From Leptospira congkakensis (GTDB lineage: Bacteria > Spirochaetota > Leptospiria > Leptospirales > Leptospiraceae): a stretch of DNA of 64,000 nt. The stretch is taken from positions 62,001 through 126,000 of the forward strand of contig NZ_RQGQ01000001.1 of the NCBI RefSeq assembly GCF_004770265.1. Direction: 5' to 3'. Below the pieces are notes generated by a model. It was given only the letters and a program-made list of their open reading frames with translations, was not told the origin of the DNA and made no database searches. The position numbers were made by a program, and so were the translations under genes. This document shows, piece by piece, positions 8,282 through 17,111 of the stretch; position 1 is the stretch's first letter, and each line of letters starts with the position of its first letter.

Positions 8282-9907
8282 TTATGGTTCTTCTGATCCA
8301 GGTCGGGTCGAAACTTCTATCCTTCTTGCAGTCGTAAGTGTGGAAAAGCTATTAAACATTGTATGGATGGTTACCATCCTTCCTGAACAAACCTCTGCTT
8401 GGTTTGAAATAAATCTTCCGTTGTTTCCTGTAGCATCAGAAGTCCCTTCATACAATTGAATTTGTTGGAAGGCACCGGTGGAAGGATTCATTTTTAATCT
8501 GGCCTGGCCGACAGCGTTGACAACCGATCCAGATTGGATGTTCGATGAGATTCCTGTAAAGGGAGTTCCATTATCAATCATTAGTAGGTTTCCCACCACC
8601 TCTCCCCTTGTGCTGTTATAAATTAGGTTTCCTGGGATTACATCAGGCACATTATAACTTGTGGCTCCTAAGTATTGGCTCCATAATAAACTAGTGGAAC
8701 TTCGATCTGGTTTTAAAATTTGATAATTTCTTCTACCGGAACTTCCTTGGTATTGATGGATTGTATTGGGAGTAGAATCAGGTTCGTTGATATTCCCAAT
8801 TAAATAAACCTCGTTATTGGCAAATAATGATTTTATAATTTTATATCCCGTTGCCGAAATGGTTGGACCATAATAACCGACGGAATCCCAGCTGAGAGTC
8901 GAATTTACGATCCCATAAAAACCACGTGGTTCGCTTAATCGGGGATGGCCAGAGAATGAGATGAACTCATTGGACGATTCTCCCGCAATCAAGAGTTTAT
9001 CTGCATATGATTTGAAAAATTTGGGTTCTGAAGACGAACCTGTGTTAGGTAAAAATCTTTGGCTGATTCCATATCCATTCCCATCCACTAAGGCTAATCC
9101 TAGTTCTTTCTGACTTGGGCTGGATGCATTGGAGCTAGTGGAAGGTGCTGGTAAATTTGGGAAACTAAGTCCTGTGAAATCAATCGTTGGTGTGGTTGTT
9201 TCAGATATACCTTGGTATAAAATTGCCATTTGATCAAATGGGGTCACCGTCATGGCATATCCTTTGTTGGTGAATCTTGTGTTATCTTTGTTTGCATATC
9301 CTTGCCAAACAATTTCACCGGAATATTGGTTATATCGAGAAAGAAAAAATGCTAATGTTCCTGTTTTGGCATTCAGTGTATTGGTTCTTCCCGTTCCATT
9401 GACGATAGCGAAAAATCCAAGATCCCCATTGGAAAATTCATCTACTGAAATGACTTCTGGTGTTGGCCAATCTTCTACTCCGTAACTCATCTCTCCAATA
9501 TAGTCTAACCAAAGAATACGAGAAAAATATCGATCAATGACAAAAACTACTCCGTTCAAAACGGAGTTTTGGTGGTTGTTATGGATTCCAGAGGTGTTCC
9601 CATTCCAAACCAAGGGTTCTTGGGTTACCGCTGTGACGACTGTGTTTCCGCTCTTTAAAGCTTTGATGGAAAGAGGAGTGACTAAAGTATTTCCCGTTCC
9701 CAATGAAAAACTTCCACGAGCATCTGGGATACATCTGGTATTTAAATAAGCATTCCAAAGTGCCGTTTCAAAATAACTTTTAGATTTAGGATCACTCGGG
9801 TTGTTTAGAGTTAGTTTGCAATTGTTAAGCGAAAATTGAAATAGAGTCAGTATAAAGAGAAAAAAACGAAGGGTAAAATTCCTGAGGTGAAAGTTGAATG
9901 TGATCAT
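8282..9907 (-). CDS. CKLxLNNPxDP family lipoprotein, copy 2
   Basis: The protein has 541 residues. The signal peptide ends at LNNC, followed by CKLTLNNPSDPKSKSYF, then NTRCIPDARGSFSLGTG, which parallels copy 1 (TPNLRGTIRLGSG). Strand patterns such as VFVIDRYFSRILWLDYIGE recur. The C-terminus (AEVCSGRMVTIHTMF, STRPGSEEP) closely matches copy 1. It is tandem with copy 1 in the same direction, 288 bp apart, so a gene duplication is the simplest origin. Upstream is a 622-bp gap to the divergent giant lipoprotein gene. It is probably an outer-membrane-anchored propeller-like protein; function unknown. Confidence 0.75.
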   Translation of the reverse strand: MITFNFHLRNFTLRFFLFILTLFQFSLNNCKLTLNNPSDPKSKSYFETALWNAYLNTRCIPDARGSFSLGTGNTLVTPLSIKALKSGNTVVTAVTQEPLVWNGNTSGIHNNHQNSVLNGVVFVIDRYFSRILWLDYIGEMSYGVEDWPTPEVISVDEFSNGDLGFFAIVNGTGRTNTLNAKTGTLAFFLSRYNQYSGEIVWQGYANKDNTRFTNKGYAMTVTPFDQMAILYQGISETTTPTIDFTGLSFPNLPAPSTSSNASSPSQKELGLALVDGNGYGISQRFLPNTGSSSEPKFFKSYADKLLIAGESSNEFISFSGHPRLSEPRGFYGIVNSTLSWDSVGYYGPTISATGYKIIKSLFANNEVYLIGNINEPDSTPNTIHQYQGSSGRRNYQILKPDRSSTSLLWSQYLGATSYNVPDVIPGNLIYNSTRGEVVGNLLMIDNGTPFTGISSNIQSGSVVNAVGQARLKMNPSTGAFQQIQLYEGTSDATGNNGRFISNQAEVCSGRMVTIHTMFNSFSTLTTARRIEVSTRPGSEEP

Positions 9908-10529
9908 AATCCCTTTCTGATTCCATTTAGATTCCAGGGGAGGAATGGAAATTATTTATTGAGTATAGACATTAAAAGAGAACAGAAGAGCCTGGGATTC
10001 ACAAGTCATTTGTGGGGTTTGGTAAGAAAATTTATTGGGGAATTGCGAGGAATCCTAGGTTAGGGTGAGGAAATATTCCAAGAGGATTGATGTATCTGTT
10101 GAATGCAAAATGTAAAAAGAATTTTTATGAAATCAGAATTGGATTTTCTTAACATTGAAAAATGATTTTGAGGTAAAACTCATTCTAGAAAATTCCGATT
10201 TTTTAGTTAATTTTGATTTTTGAAGTTATTCCCCGAATGGAATAGTTTTCGTAACATAAAAAATTTTAGAAAAATTCCAATGAAAGTAAAAAATAGATTT
10301 AAGTTTACTGCTGATTTGATTCCCCGTGTATTCATGAAATTTTCATCACATCACAATTGCTATTTTAATCAATCCGAGAAATGTAAAATAAGTTTTCTAA
10401 ACAATTTCTAATCGTAAGTCTATATTTTTTACGTATGTAAATGAAAATAAACTGTCCTTCTGTCGGTAGATTATTTTATTAATATTTATTAATATTTTTA
10501 TAAACATTAGGCAAAAAACAAATCTCTTT
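9908..10529. other. 622-bp AT-rich divergent intergenic region
   Basis: This gap separates the divergent starts of a CKLxLNNP lipoprotein and giant lipoprotein copy 1. I see no convincing gene. It is very AT-rich near 10470-10505, where TTATTAATATT is repeated, a possible UP-element-like promoter region for the giant gene. A 63-codon frame at 10220-10411 lacks a ribosome binding site and protein-like composition. Confidence 0.5.
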
Positions 10530-13500
10530 ATGCGAATACAAAAAAAAATCTATCTTCTTTCGTTCTTAGTTTTATTCTCAAGCAATTGTGTTCTTTTTTT
10601 ACCCAATGGTGGCAGCCAAACTGATTTCAGTCCTTTTGCCTTTCTACTTGGCCTTGTTGGTGGATCGCCTACATCTTCCCAAAACTTAACACCAGGAACC
10701 ACCATTGATCTGTCAGGTGATGGGAACCCGGATGGAACTTTAGTCGATTTCGATGGCGACGGTGTTTCCGATGGAATCAATCTTACCGGTGGCACTACTC
10801 CAAACCTAGTCCTTATCGATACTAATGGAGACGGAATTCCAGATGCTGTAGACACCAATGGCGATGGCTTACCTGACTATTATATTAGCCCAAACCCTCC
10901 TGGATTTTTTACCACAGGGCCTGGGGGAACAGGAAATCCAGTGGTCATCATTGTGGATGGAAGTGGAAACCCTCTTGGGTTTGATACCGATGGGGATGGG
11001 ACTCCCAATGACACAGCTATCGTCACCATACTCAGCGATACAACTCCCCCAACCATCACTAGTTCTTTGTTAACCGGAACTTTCTCGACTACACAAACGA
11101 CTACTCTCACTTGTTCTGATAACAAAGCTCCAGGATCGATTGTTTATACCTTGGATGCATCAGCTCCTAGCTTTTCTCCCAAGCAAGGAACGATCATTGT
11201 AAAATCTTCCCAGGCGATCTCTCTCTCCACAGAAGGTAGCCATACCCTCCAAGCCATCTGTCGCGACTTAGCAGGAAATCTTTCTGCACCGATTAGCATT
11301 GTTTATACGATCGATACCAAAATCCCTGCTCTTACTCTTGTCAGCCAATCTTCGGCGGCAATCAGTTCCAGTGGGGGAGCCATATCTAGTTCGACTGCGA
11401 CTTGGAGATCCGATCGATCAGGATCTTTTACTGTGAGAGAAGGTAGTTCTTGTGATTCAGGAGTCATTGCGACTACGGGATCTGCCACGGCCAACGTAGA
11501 CCAAGGATTTGTTCGTTCGCATACTCATTTTACTGGAGAAGGTACAAAAACATATCGTATTTGTGTCACCGCTTCCAATGGACTCACAGGATTTGTATCT
11601 GTTACCTTGCAACGAGATGATACAGCACCCGTTGTCACAGCAGATCCAGGTGCAGGGAATTATGGGGTGGCCACTTCCGTTTCTCTATCCTGTTCCGACA
11701 CAGGTGGTTCTGGATGTGATCAAATTGCTTATACTGTTCAAGCTGGGTCGAGTCCTTCCAATCCATCCATCCAAGGAACGACGGGAACCGTCAGTAGTGG
11801 AACCTTATACACTGCTGCCTTTGCCATGACGGATGGAGCTATCACCTATACTAAGTTTGTGGCCCGTGACAAAGCGGGAAATGTTTCCAACGTTAGTTCG
11901 CAAAACTATACTGTGGATACACAAGTGGCAACCATCACTGTGAATTCTTATACAGCTGCCATCAATGGATCTTCGAATGTATCGTTAAGTTGGCAAAGTT
12001 CCAAGGCCGGAACTTACCAAATCCGCTTGGGTGGGTCTAGTTGTTCTACTGGAACGGCTCTTACCAATACAGGAACCAATGTGAATGTTACTGGAAATGC
12101 TGCAGCAACAACAGACATCACTTCAACGATTGCCAATTCTCATTTTGTGGAAGGAGATAATACCATCCGCATTTGTGTGGCAAACCTGATTGGTAGTTTT
12201 GGATCAACTAGCATACAAACAAGGAAGGACTCTACGGCTCCTATTGTCACGATGGCTTCTCCTTCTGGATCTGGGCCTTTTGTTTCCGGAACCCAACTCC
12301 AACTTAGTTGTTCCGACTCTGGTGGTTCTGGTTGCGATAAAATTATTTATACACTGAATGGCACAGAACCTACCTTTGATGGAAGTGGTGCGGTGACAAA
12401 TGGAACGGTATATTCTTCCCCAGTGGCTTTATCCAACGGTAGTAACCAGGTAAAATATTTGGCTCGCGACTTGGCTGGAAACTTAAGCACTGCTGGAAAC
12501 ACTAGTTTCCATGTAGGTCCACCGAATGCTCCCGCTTTTGTAGAAGCGCAAGCCGGAGGAACAACGGCTGTAGTGCAGTGGTGGCCGGTTACTGGGGCAA
12601 CATCGTACACTGTGTACTATAGCACTAGTCCCGGTGTCACGACTGCATCCACTAGTTTTGGACCAGTGACGGATCCTTATGCAACAATCACAGGTTTAAC
12701 TGGTGGTACATTGTATTACTTTAGAGTGGTGGCAAGTAATGCTGGGGGAAGTAGTGCAGTCTCATTGTTAGAAGCGGGAGCATTAACGACGGTGACACCG
12801 CCTGGAAGTAGTCCTAATGTGACACGTGTGGATATTTCTGTAGGACCGGTAACTGGATCAGGTTATTCACCGAGTGCCATTCTTGATACAAGGAATAGTA
12901 AACTTCTAATCGCTACAACAGATCAGTCTGATAACAACAAATCTGGATTATTTCGATGCAATTTAGATGGAACCAATTGTTCTTATCATGATATATCTTC
13001 TAACCAAGGGACAAATTCGGGATTCACTCCATCCATTGCCATTGATGAAAAAAATCTAAAAATTCTAGTGGTTACACGGAACGGTGCGAATAACAACAAA
13101 CCCGCCCTTTTTCGATGTAATTTAGATGGGACGAATTGCTCTTACCATGATATATCTACTTACCAAGCAAACGAATCCGGTTGGCATCCTTCCGTTGGAA
13201 TTGATTCTATAAATGATAAGCTCTTAATAGTCACAGAAAATAGAGGTAATGATTACAAAGCAAGTTTATTTCGATGTGATTTAGATGGTACTAACTGTAC
13301 ACATACCGATATATCGGCTAACCAAGGAATTTACACTGGCAATACTCCTCATTTGTCTATAGACTATTTAAACCAGAAACTACTTGTGGTTATTAGATCT
13401 GCCACAAGTAAATTAAGTTTAAGATACTGCAATTTAAATGGTTCTAATTGTGTTTTTCGAGATATTTCAATAACTGGACTAGAAAATCCGTATGGGTCAA

Positions 13501-13892
13501 TTGATTATGCAAATAATAAGTTTTTGATTGTTGCGAATCAATCTTCTTCTACAAAGCCATTGCTCATTAAATGTGATAGAGATGGGAATAATTGTACCTC
13601 CGTAAATTTTGCGAATCCGAACCCTGACAAGACAGGTTTTTATCCAAACATATTGATTGATAAAGTCAATGGAAAGTTGATAGTAACTGCAATTCGTAAG
13701 GCGACTTTCGGATATTTTCCGAACGCATGGCAATGTGATTTAAACGGAAACAATTGCAGTTATTTAGACTTTGGTTTAAATTTCGGTTCTGATTCTCACC
13801 CTAGGACACTATTCGATTCTAGTTTTGGGAAAATATTGATTATTGCGAATAAGGCGACTGTCGGTAGTAAACCAAATCTCTTTATCTGGTAA
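10530..13892 (+). CDS. giant multidomain lipoprotein, copy 1 (FN3 and seven-unit C-terminal propeller)
   Basis: The protein has 1120 residues. The lipobox is FSSNC (Cys about 20). Residues ~60-160 hold Ca-binding-like DxDGD repeats as in thrombospondin type 3 (DTNGDGIPDAVDTNGDGLPD). From ~170 to ~660, two domain types alternate: chitobiase/HEX C-terminal-like units (LTCSDNKAPGSIVYTLDAS; CRDLAGNLSAP) and Cys-containing units (TYRICVTASNGLTGF). A fibronectin type III domain follows at ~665-755 (TSYTVYYSTSPGV, GGTLYYFRVVASN). The last ~355 residues contain six repeats of about 50 residues with the core LFRCNLDGTNC (CX6C) and an incomplete seventh ending KPNLFIW. Copies 2 and 3 (23173-26610 and 31907-35260) are near-identical up to the FN3 end and diverge after it. 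Surface adhesion or binding is inferred. Confidence 0.85.
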   Translation: MRIQKKIYLLSFLVLFSSNCVLFLPNGGSQTDFSPFAFLLGLVGGSPTSSQNLTPGTTIDLSGDGNPDGTLVDFDGDGVSDGINLTGGTTPNLVLIDTNGDGIPDAVDTNGDGLPDYYISPNPPGFFTTGPGGTGNPVVIIVDGSGNPLGFDTDGDGTPNDTAIVTILSDTTPPTITSSLLTGTFSTTQTTTLTCSDNKAPGSIVYTLDASAPSFSPKQGTIIVKSSQAISLSTEGSHTLQAICRDLAGNLSAPISIVYTIDTKIPALTLVSQSSAAISSSGGAISSSTATWRSDRSGSFTVREGSSCDSGVIATTGSATANVDQGFVRSHTHFTGEGTKTYRICVTASNGLTGFVSVTLQRDDTAPVVTADPGAGNYGVATSVSLSCSDTGGSGCDQIAYTVQAGSSPSNPSIQGTTGTVSSGTLYTAAFAMTDGAITYTKFVARDKAGNVSNVSSQNYTVDTQVATITVNSYTAAINGSSNVSLSWQSSKAGTYQIRLGGSSCSTGTALTNTGTNVNVTGNAAATTDITSTIANSHFVEGDNTIRICVANLIGSFGSTSIQTRKDSTAPIVTMASPSGSGPFVSGTQLQLSCSDSGGSGCDKIIYTLNGTEPTFDGSGAVTNGTVYSSPVALSNGSNQVKYLARDLAGNLSTAGNTSFHVGPPNAPAFVEAQAGGTTAVVQWWPVTGATSYTVYYSTSPGVTTASTSFGPVTDPYATITGLTGGTLYYFRVVASNAGGSSAVSLLEAGALTTVTPPGSSPNVTRVDISVGPVTGSGYSPSAILDTRNSKLLIATTDQSDNNKSGLFRCNLDGTNCSYHDISSNQGTNSGFTPSIAIDEKNLKILVVTRNGANNNKPALFRCNLDGTNCSYHDISTYQANESGWHPSVGIDSINDKLLIVTENRGNDYKASLFRCDLDGTNCTHTDISANQGIYTGNTPHLSIDYLNQKLLVVIRSATSKLSLRYCNLNGSNCVFRDISITGLENPYGSIDYANNKFLIVANQSSSTKPLLIKCDRDGNNCTSVNFANPNPDKTGFYPNILIDKVNGKLIVTAIRKATFGYFPNAWQCDLNGNNCSYLDFGLNFGSDSHPRTLFDSSFGKILIIANKATVGSKPNLFIW

Positions 13893-14022
13893 TCAATCCC
13901 GCGCCAGGGATCTGAAGGGCTTGGTCTCACCCTTGTTGGGTGAGACGGGAGCGTTAGCGCACCCCGAAGGAGCCCGGTCGGGTTAGGGTCGAATCAAAAT
14001 CACCTAACCAATTCGAGGCGCC
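13890..14022 (+). repeat. 134-bp class palindromic element, copy a
   Basis: The element begins at the stop codon of giant lipoprotein copy 1. A near-copy lies in the opposite orientation at 31775-31909, right after giant copy 3. It is bounded by imperfect direct repeats (TAATCAATCCCGCGCC and TAACCAATTCGAGGCGCC). Inside, GTCTCACCC/GGGTGAGAC (13924-13946) forms a perfect 9-bp stem, CGGGAGCG/CGCACCCCG a second, and GTTAGG/CCTAAC a third. The stem is identical in both copies while its loop differs. ACCTAAC matches the R-box consensus RYYYAAC of integron attC sites, but no complete attC is evident. It may also end transcription. Confidence 0.7.
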
Positions 14023-14037
14023 AAAACTAACTAGAAC

Positions 14038-15549
14038 TTAAGGCAAACTTACATTTTCAATGGAGAGTTGTGTTGCTTCAATGGGTGGAGCTGTAGTAAA
14101 CCTAGTGTAATTCAAACGAACCATCTTTCCTGAACAAACTTCTCGCATCATGTCTGTTTGTTCCATTGCAGGTAAAGTTGCATTAGAAGAATAATGAAAT
14201 CGATTGAATGTGCCTGTCTGCGGGTTTACAAAAACATCAGCCAATGTATAAGGACCAGAGCCAATACCTGTTGTGAAATCGGGAGTGGAGTTGAATCGGC
14301 CATTGATCGCGGTAGTTTGCATTCTTACTAACAGTTGAGAATTCGATAGAAGCACAGGTTCGGACTCTGTTGTATCCATTACGTCTTCCGTTGCATTTCC
14401 CAAAAAAGAATTCCACAATACATTGCCACTTGTATTCAATTTTGATATGATATAATGTTTTCTAGCGCCATCAGTTGCAACGATGGGTTCTGCCGGGCTT
14501 CCGTAAGTATACCGACCAAAGCCAATCGTGTAAATGAAATCATCTTTGACTAAAAAACGATCGGCTCCATAATTTCCTTCCGCAGCAGTTCCCAAATATT
14601 GATACCAGATTGTGGTTCCATCGGTTTCGCTTAGTTTCATAACAAATGGCATTTGGAAAGTTGCGTTGGGATGGATGGTTCCATTGGCACCTTGCGCTGT
14701 GGTGCCAGTGACAAAGAGTCCATTGGCGTTGGCTTCCGCACCAAAGATAAAATCACTTCCGTTACTGGTAAAATAACGTTGGAAGATCATCCCACCATTT
14801 TCGTTGACTGCAAGGTGAATCACATCCGAGTCAGCCCCGCCACCGAGGGTAGAGTTACTAATCGGCGGATTTTCTACAAAAGCTAGATGACTCCCCACAT
14901 TTTCAATAAACACATGTAAGCGGTTGGATGTATCCATTGCGGAAACTACATATTCACCAATACTATCAGAATCTAGGTAAGTATACCAAACACGTGTTCC
15001 ATCTTCACGAATCCTTCCGACAAAAAGTGAAGGGATGTTGATCCCTGATTTTGCATTGAGGGGGGCTGGTTGGGATGCGCCTGTCACTATGAAAGTCACC
15101 GAGATATCTCCATTGGAATACTTTCTTAGTTTGGGTTTGTAGGTGACTTCTTTGACAGCTTCACCTAGATAATCTACCCAAAGGATATCGCCATTGTAAT
15201 GAGAGACTCGCATTAAAAACGTATTGAGTGTGATCCCTGAACTTCCGGCAAAATTGTTTGTGACGCCAGTGGAGGAACCGGGAACTATATATTCTCTTGT
15301 GATTCCCGAAACTAAATAATCTCCATTGGATAACGTGATTAAATCAGATCCTGTTGTTTTATAATTTCCCGTTCCGTAAGTTTTCTTCCAAGTTTGGAAG
15401 CCAAGACAAGGATCAGATAATAAATAAGTTCTGATTAAATTGGTAAGAAAAAAATCTTGAGAGGTCGGATCGCTTGGGTTATTGAGCTTGAGTTTGCAGG
15501 AAGATGTAAATAGAACAATAGACAGGGCAAAGTAAAAAAAAATTTTCAT
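14038..15549 (-). CDS. CKLxLNNPxDP family lipoprotein, copy 3
   Basis: The protein has 503 residues. The lipobox region FTSSC leads into CKLKLNNPSDPTSQDFF, the same hallmark as the copies at 6425-7993 and 8282-9907. Strand-loop units such as DLITLSNGDYLVSGITREY, NGDILWVDYLGEAV and TTIWYQYLGTA recur through the chain. The C-terminus has MREVCSGKMVRLNYT but lacks the STRPxxEEP ending of the other two, so it is the most divergent copy. It is separated from them by giant lipoprotein copy 1 and converges with it. Outer-membrane or periplasmic propeller-like protein; function unknown. Confidence 0.75.
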   Translation of the reverse strand: MKIFFYFALSIVLFTSSCKLKLNNPSDPTSQDFFLTNLIRTYLLSDPCLGFQTWKKTYGTGNYKTTGSDLITLSNGDYLVSGITREYIVPGSSTGVTNNFAGSSGITLNTFLMRVSHYNGDILWVDYLGEAVKEVTYKPKLRKYSNGDISVTFIVTGASQPAPLNAKSGINIPSLFVGRIREDGTRVWYTYLDSDSIGEYVVSAMDTSNRLHVFIENVGSHLAFVENPPISNSTLGGGADSDVIHLAVNENGGMIFQRYFTSNGSDFIFGAEANANGLFVTGTTAQGANGTIHPNATFQMPFVMKLSETDGTTIWYQYLGTAAEGNYGADRFLVKDDFIYTIGFGRYTYGSPAEPIVATDGARKHYIISKLNTSGNVLWNSFLGNATEDVMDTTESEPVLLSNSQLLVRMQTTAINGRFNSTPDFTTGIGSGPYTLADVFVNPQTGTFNRFHYSSNATLPAMEQTDMMREVCSGKMVRLNYTRFTTAPPIEATQLSIENVSLP

Positions 15550-15610
15550 ATATATATATTTAAGATAACAGTGGAGAGGTTTTTGTTTCTTAAAGATTTG
15601 CAGAAATAAA

Positions 15611-17041
15611 TTATATTTTTAATTCAATTGCTTTTGAATAGATTAAATCATATTCTAATTTTCTTTTTTTCCAACTCCAATCTAAATCCATAATGTTTTT
15701 CACTACGATATCTCGATCTGTAGATGCGAACAAATCTTTTGCACGTTCTAAAGCATAACCCAGCGAACTCACGTCATTCGGTTCAAAGACAATTCCTGTT
15801 TTGTATGGCAAAAGATTGGATTCTTCTACTGTATCTCTCAGTCCACCTACACGAGATACAATCGGAATGCTTCCATACGTATGGCTGTACATTTGATTGA
15901 GTCCACAAGGTTCAAAGAGTGATGGCATCAGAAAAAAATCACTGGCTGCCTCGATTTTATGGGCAAGACTTTCGTTATATCCTTTATAAAAATAAAAAAC
16001 ATCAGGAATAGTTCCCGATAGATGGAAAAAAGCATTTTCTGTTTCTGGATCACCGGAGCCAAGAATCACATAACGGTGTGGTAGGTGGCTTCTTTCGGAC
16101 AATGCTTTTAGGAATGTAGGAAATCCTTTTTGGTAGGTAAGTCTTCCTATAAGCCCAACGAGAGGGGCATCCAGAGGCAATGAAGGCCTTCCAATTTCCT
16201 GATAGAGCTCTTTTTTGTTTTTTAATTTTCCTTCTTTCCAATTCCGCACCGAGTAGGTTTTGTAAATCCGTTTGTCTGATTCGGGATTCCATTCTTCTGT
16301 ATCGATTCCATTTAAAATTCCCGAATAGTCAGATGCTCTTTGGTTTAAACAATAACTGAGACCAAATCCACTTGGTTCTGAGAGTGTTTCTTGTCTATAG
16401 CCGGGACTGACTGTGGTAATTTGATTCGCAGAAAGAATTCCTGCCTTCATATAATTGCATTTTCCATCGTGGTCAAAGGGGCTTGTGATGAGCCGAAAGG
16501 GTTCTTCTTTTAAAAATCCGGTCATCCAAAACGGATGGTCCCCCTGATAAGCCAAATTGTGGATGGTAAAAACACTTGGTATCGGTTTTACAGAATCCTT
16601 TTGTAAGGCAAGTGAGAGTGCTGTATGCCAATCATGGGCATGGAAAACATCTACATTTAGAATTTGACTTAAAGCATAACAAGCGTAAGAGAACATGGCA
16701 AACCGAAAGTGTTCTTCTGCATGGCCATAGATGGAATCCAAAGGTTGGAATAATTCTGATTCAAAAAAATATAACTTCACTCCTCCTTCTTCTGCTTCTA
16801 AAAACCGAGAAACTTTTAGAATGGATGCCACTACGGAATCTACCTGGGCATCGTTCGGGAGGAGGGCAGGATAAACTTTGCCCGTAAACTGCGGTGGTTT
16901 TCCCAACCTACCAATCAAAGGTAATGCGACATAAACTTCTTCGGTCTTGGCCTGTTCTTTGGTGAGTGAGGCGAGCATATCGGCAAGGCCACCCATCTTG
17001 ATGTAAGGAAAATATTCTGCCGATGCGTGTAGAATCTTCAT
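15611..17041 (-). CDS. glgA: glycogen synthase (ADP-glucose type, GT5)
   Basis: The protein has 476 residues, the normal length for bacterial glycogen synthase, which extends alpha-1,4-glucan chains from ADP-glucose in the cytoplasm. The N-terminal nucleotide-sugar loop is KMGGLAD (residues 15-21; the usual form is KTGGL). Further marks are FHAHDWHTAL, FTIHNLAYQGD, GILNGIDTEEWNP, GLIGRLTYQKGF and the C-terminal donor-binding motif PSLFEPCGLNQMYSHTYG followed by VGGLRDTV. It is divergent from pckA with 70 bp between the starts, so glycogen synthesis and gluconeogenesis may share a control region. No other glg gene is adjacent. Confidence 0.93.
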   Translation of the reverse strand: MKILHASAEYFPYIKMGGLADMLASLTKEQAKTEEVYVALPLIGRLGKPPQFTGKVYPALLPNDAQVDSVVASILKVSRFLEAEEGGVKLYFFESELFQPLDSIYGHAEEHFRFAMFSYACYALSQILNVDVFHAHDWHTALSLALQKDSVKPIPSVFTIHNLAYQGDHPFWMTGFLKEEPFRLITSPFDHDGKCNYMKAGILSANQITTVSPGYRQETLSEPSGFGLSYCLNQRASDYSGILNGIDTEEWNPESDKRIYKTYSVRNWKEGKLKNKKELYQEIGRPSLPLDAPLVGLIGRLTYQKGFPTFLKALSERSHLPHRYVILGSGDPETENAFFHLSGTIPDVFYFYKGYNESLAHKIEAASDFFLMPSLFEPCGLNQMYSHTYGSIPIVSRVGGLRDTVEESNLLPYKTGIVFEPNDVSSLGYALERAKDLFASTDRDIVVKNIMDLDWSWKKRKLEYDLIYSKAIELKI

Positions 17042-17111
17042 TTTCTGTTATTGACACCGACTCGCAAAATAAGAAGCTAGAAAAACACAAAGTGAAATCG
17101 AGGAGAGATCC

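Noticed and set aside
10220..10411. 63-codon frame in the 622-bp gap before giant copy 1
   Set aside because: No ribosome binding site, composition follows the AT-rich background, and no recognisable motif.
10530..13892. Repeats in the giant lipoprotein genes as a CRISPR array
   Set aside because: The repeats are coding, ~150 bp long, in frame and degenerate; there are no spacers or cas genes.
13890..14022. Calling the 134-bp element a true integron attC site
   Set aside because: Only one R box (ACCTAAC) matches the consensus, the second arm is lost in copy b, and no integron integrase is in the window.
17051..17079. TTGACA at 17051 as the -35 box of a pckA promoter
   Set aside because: No acceptable -10 box lies 16-18 bp downstream (AAGCTA only), so the promoter is not annotated.
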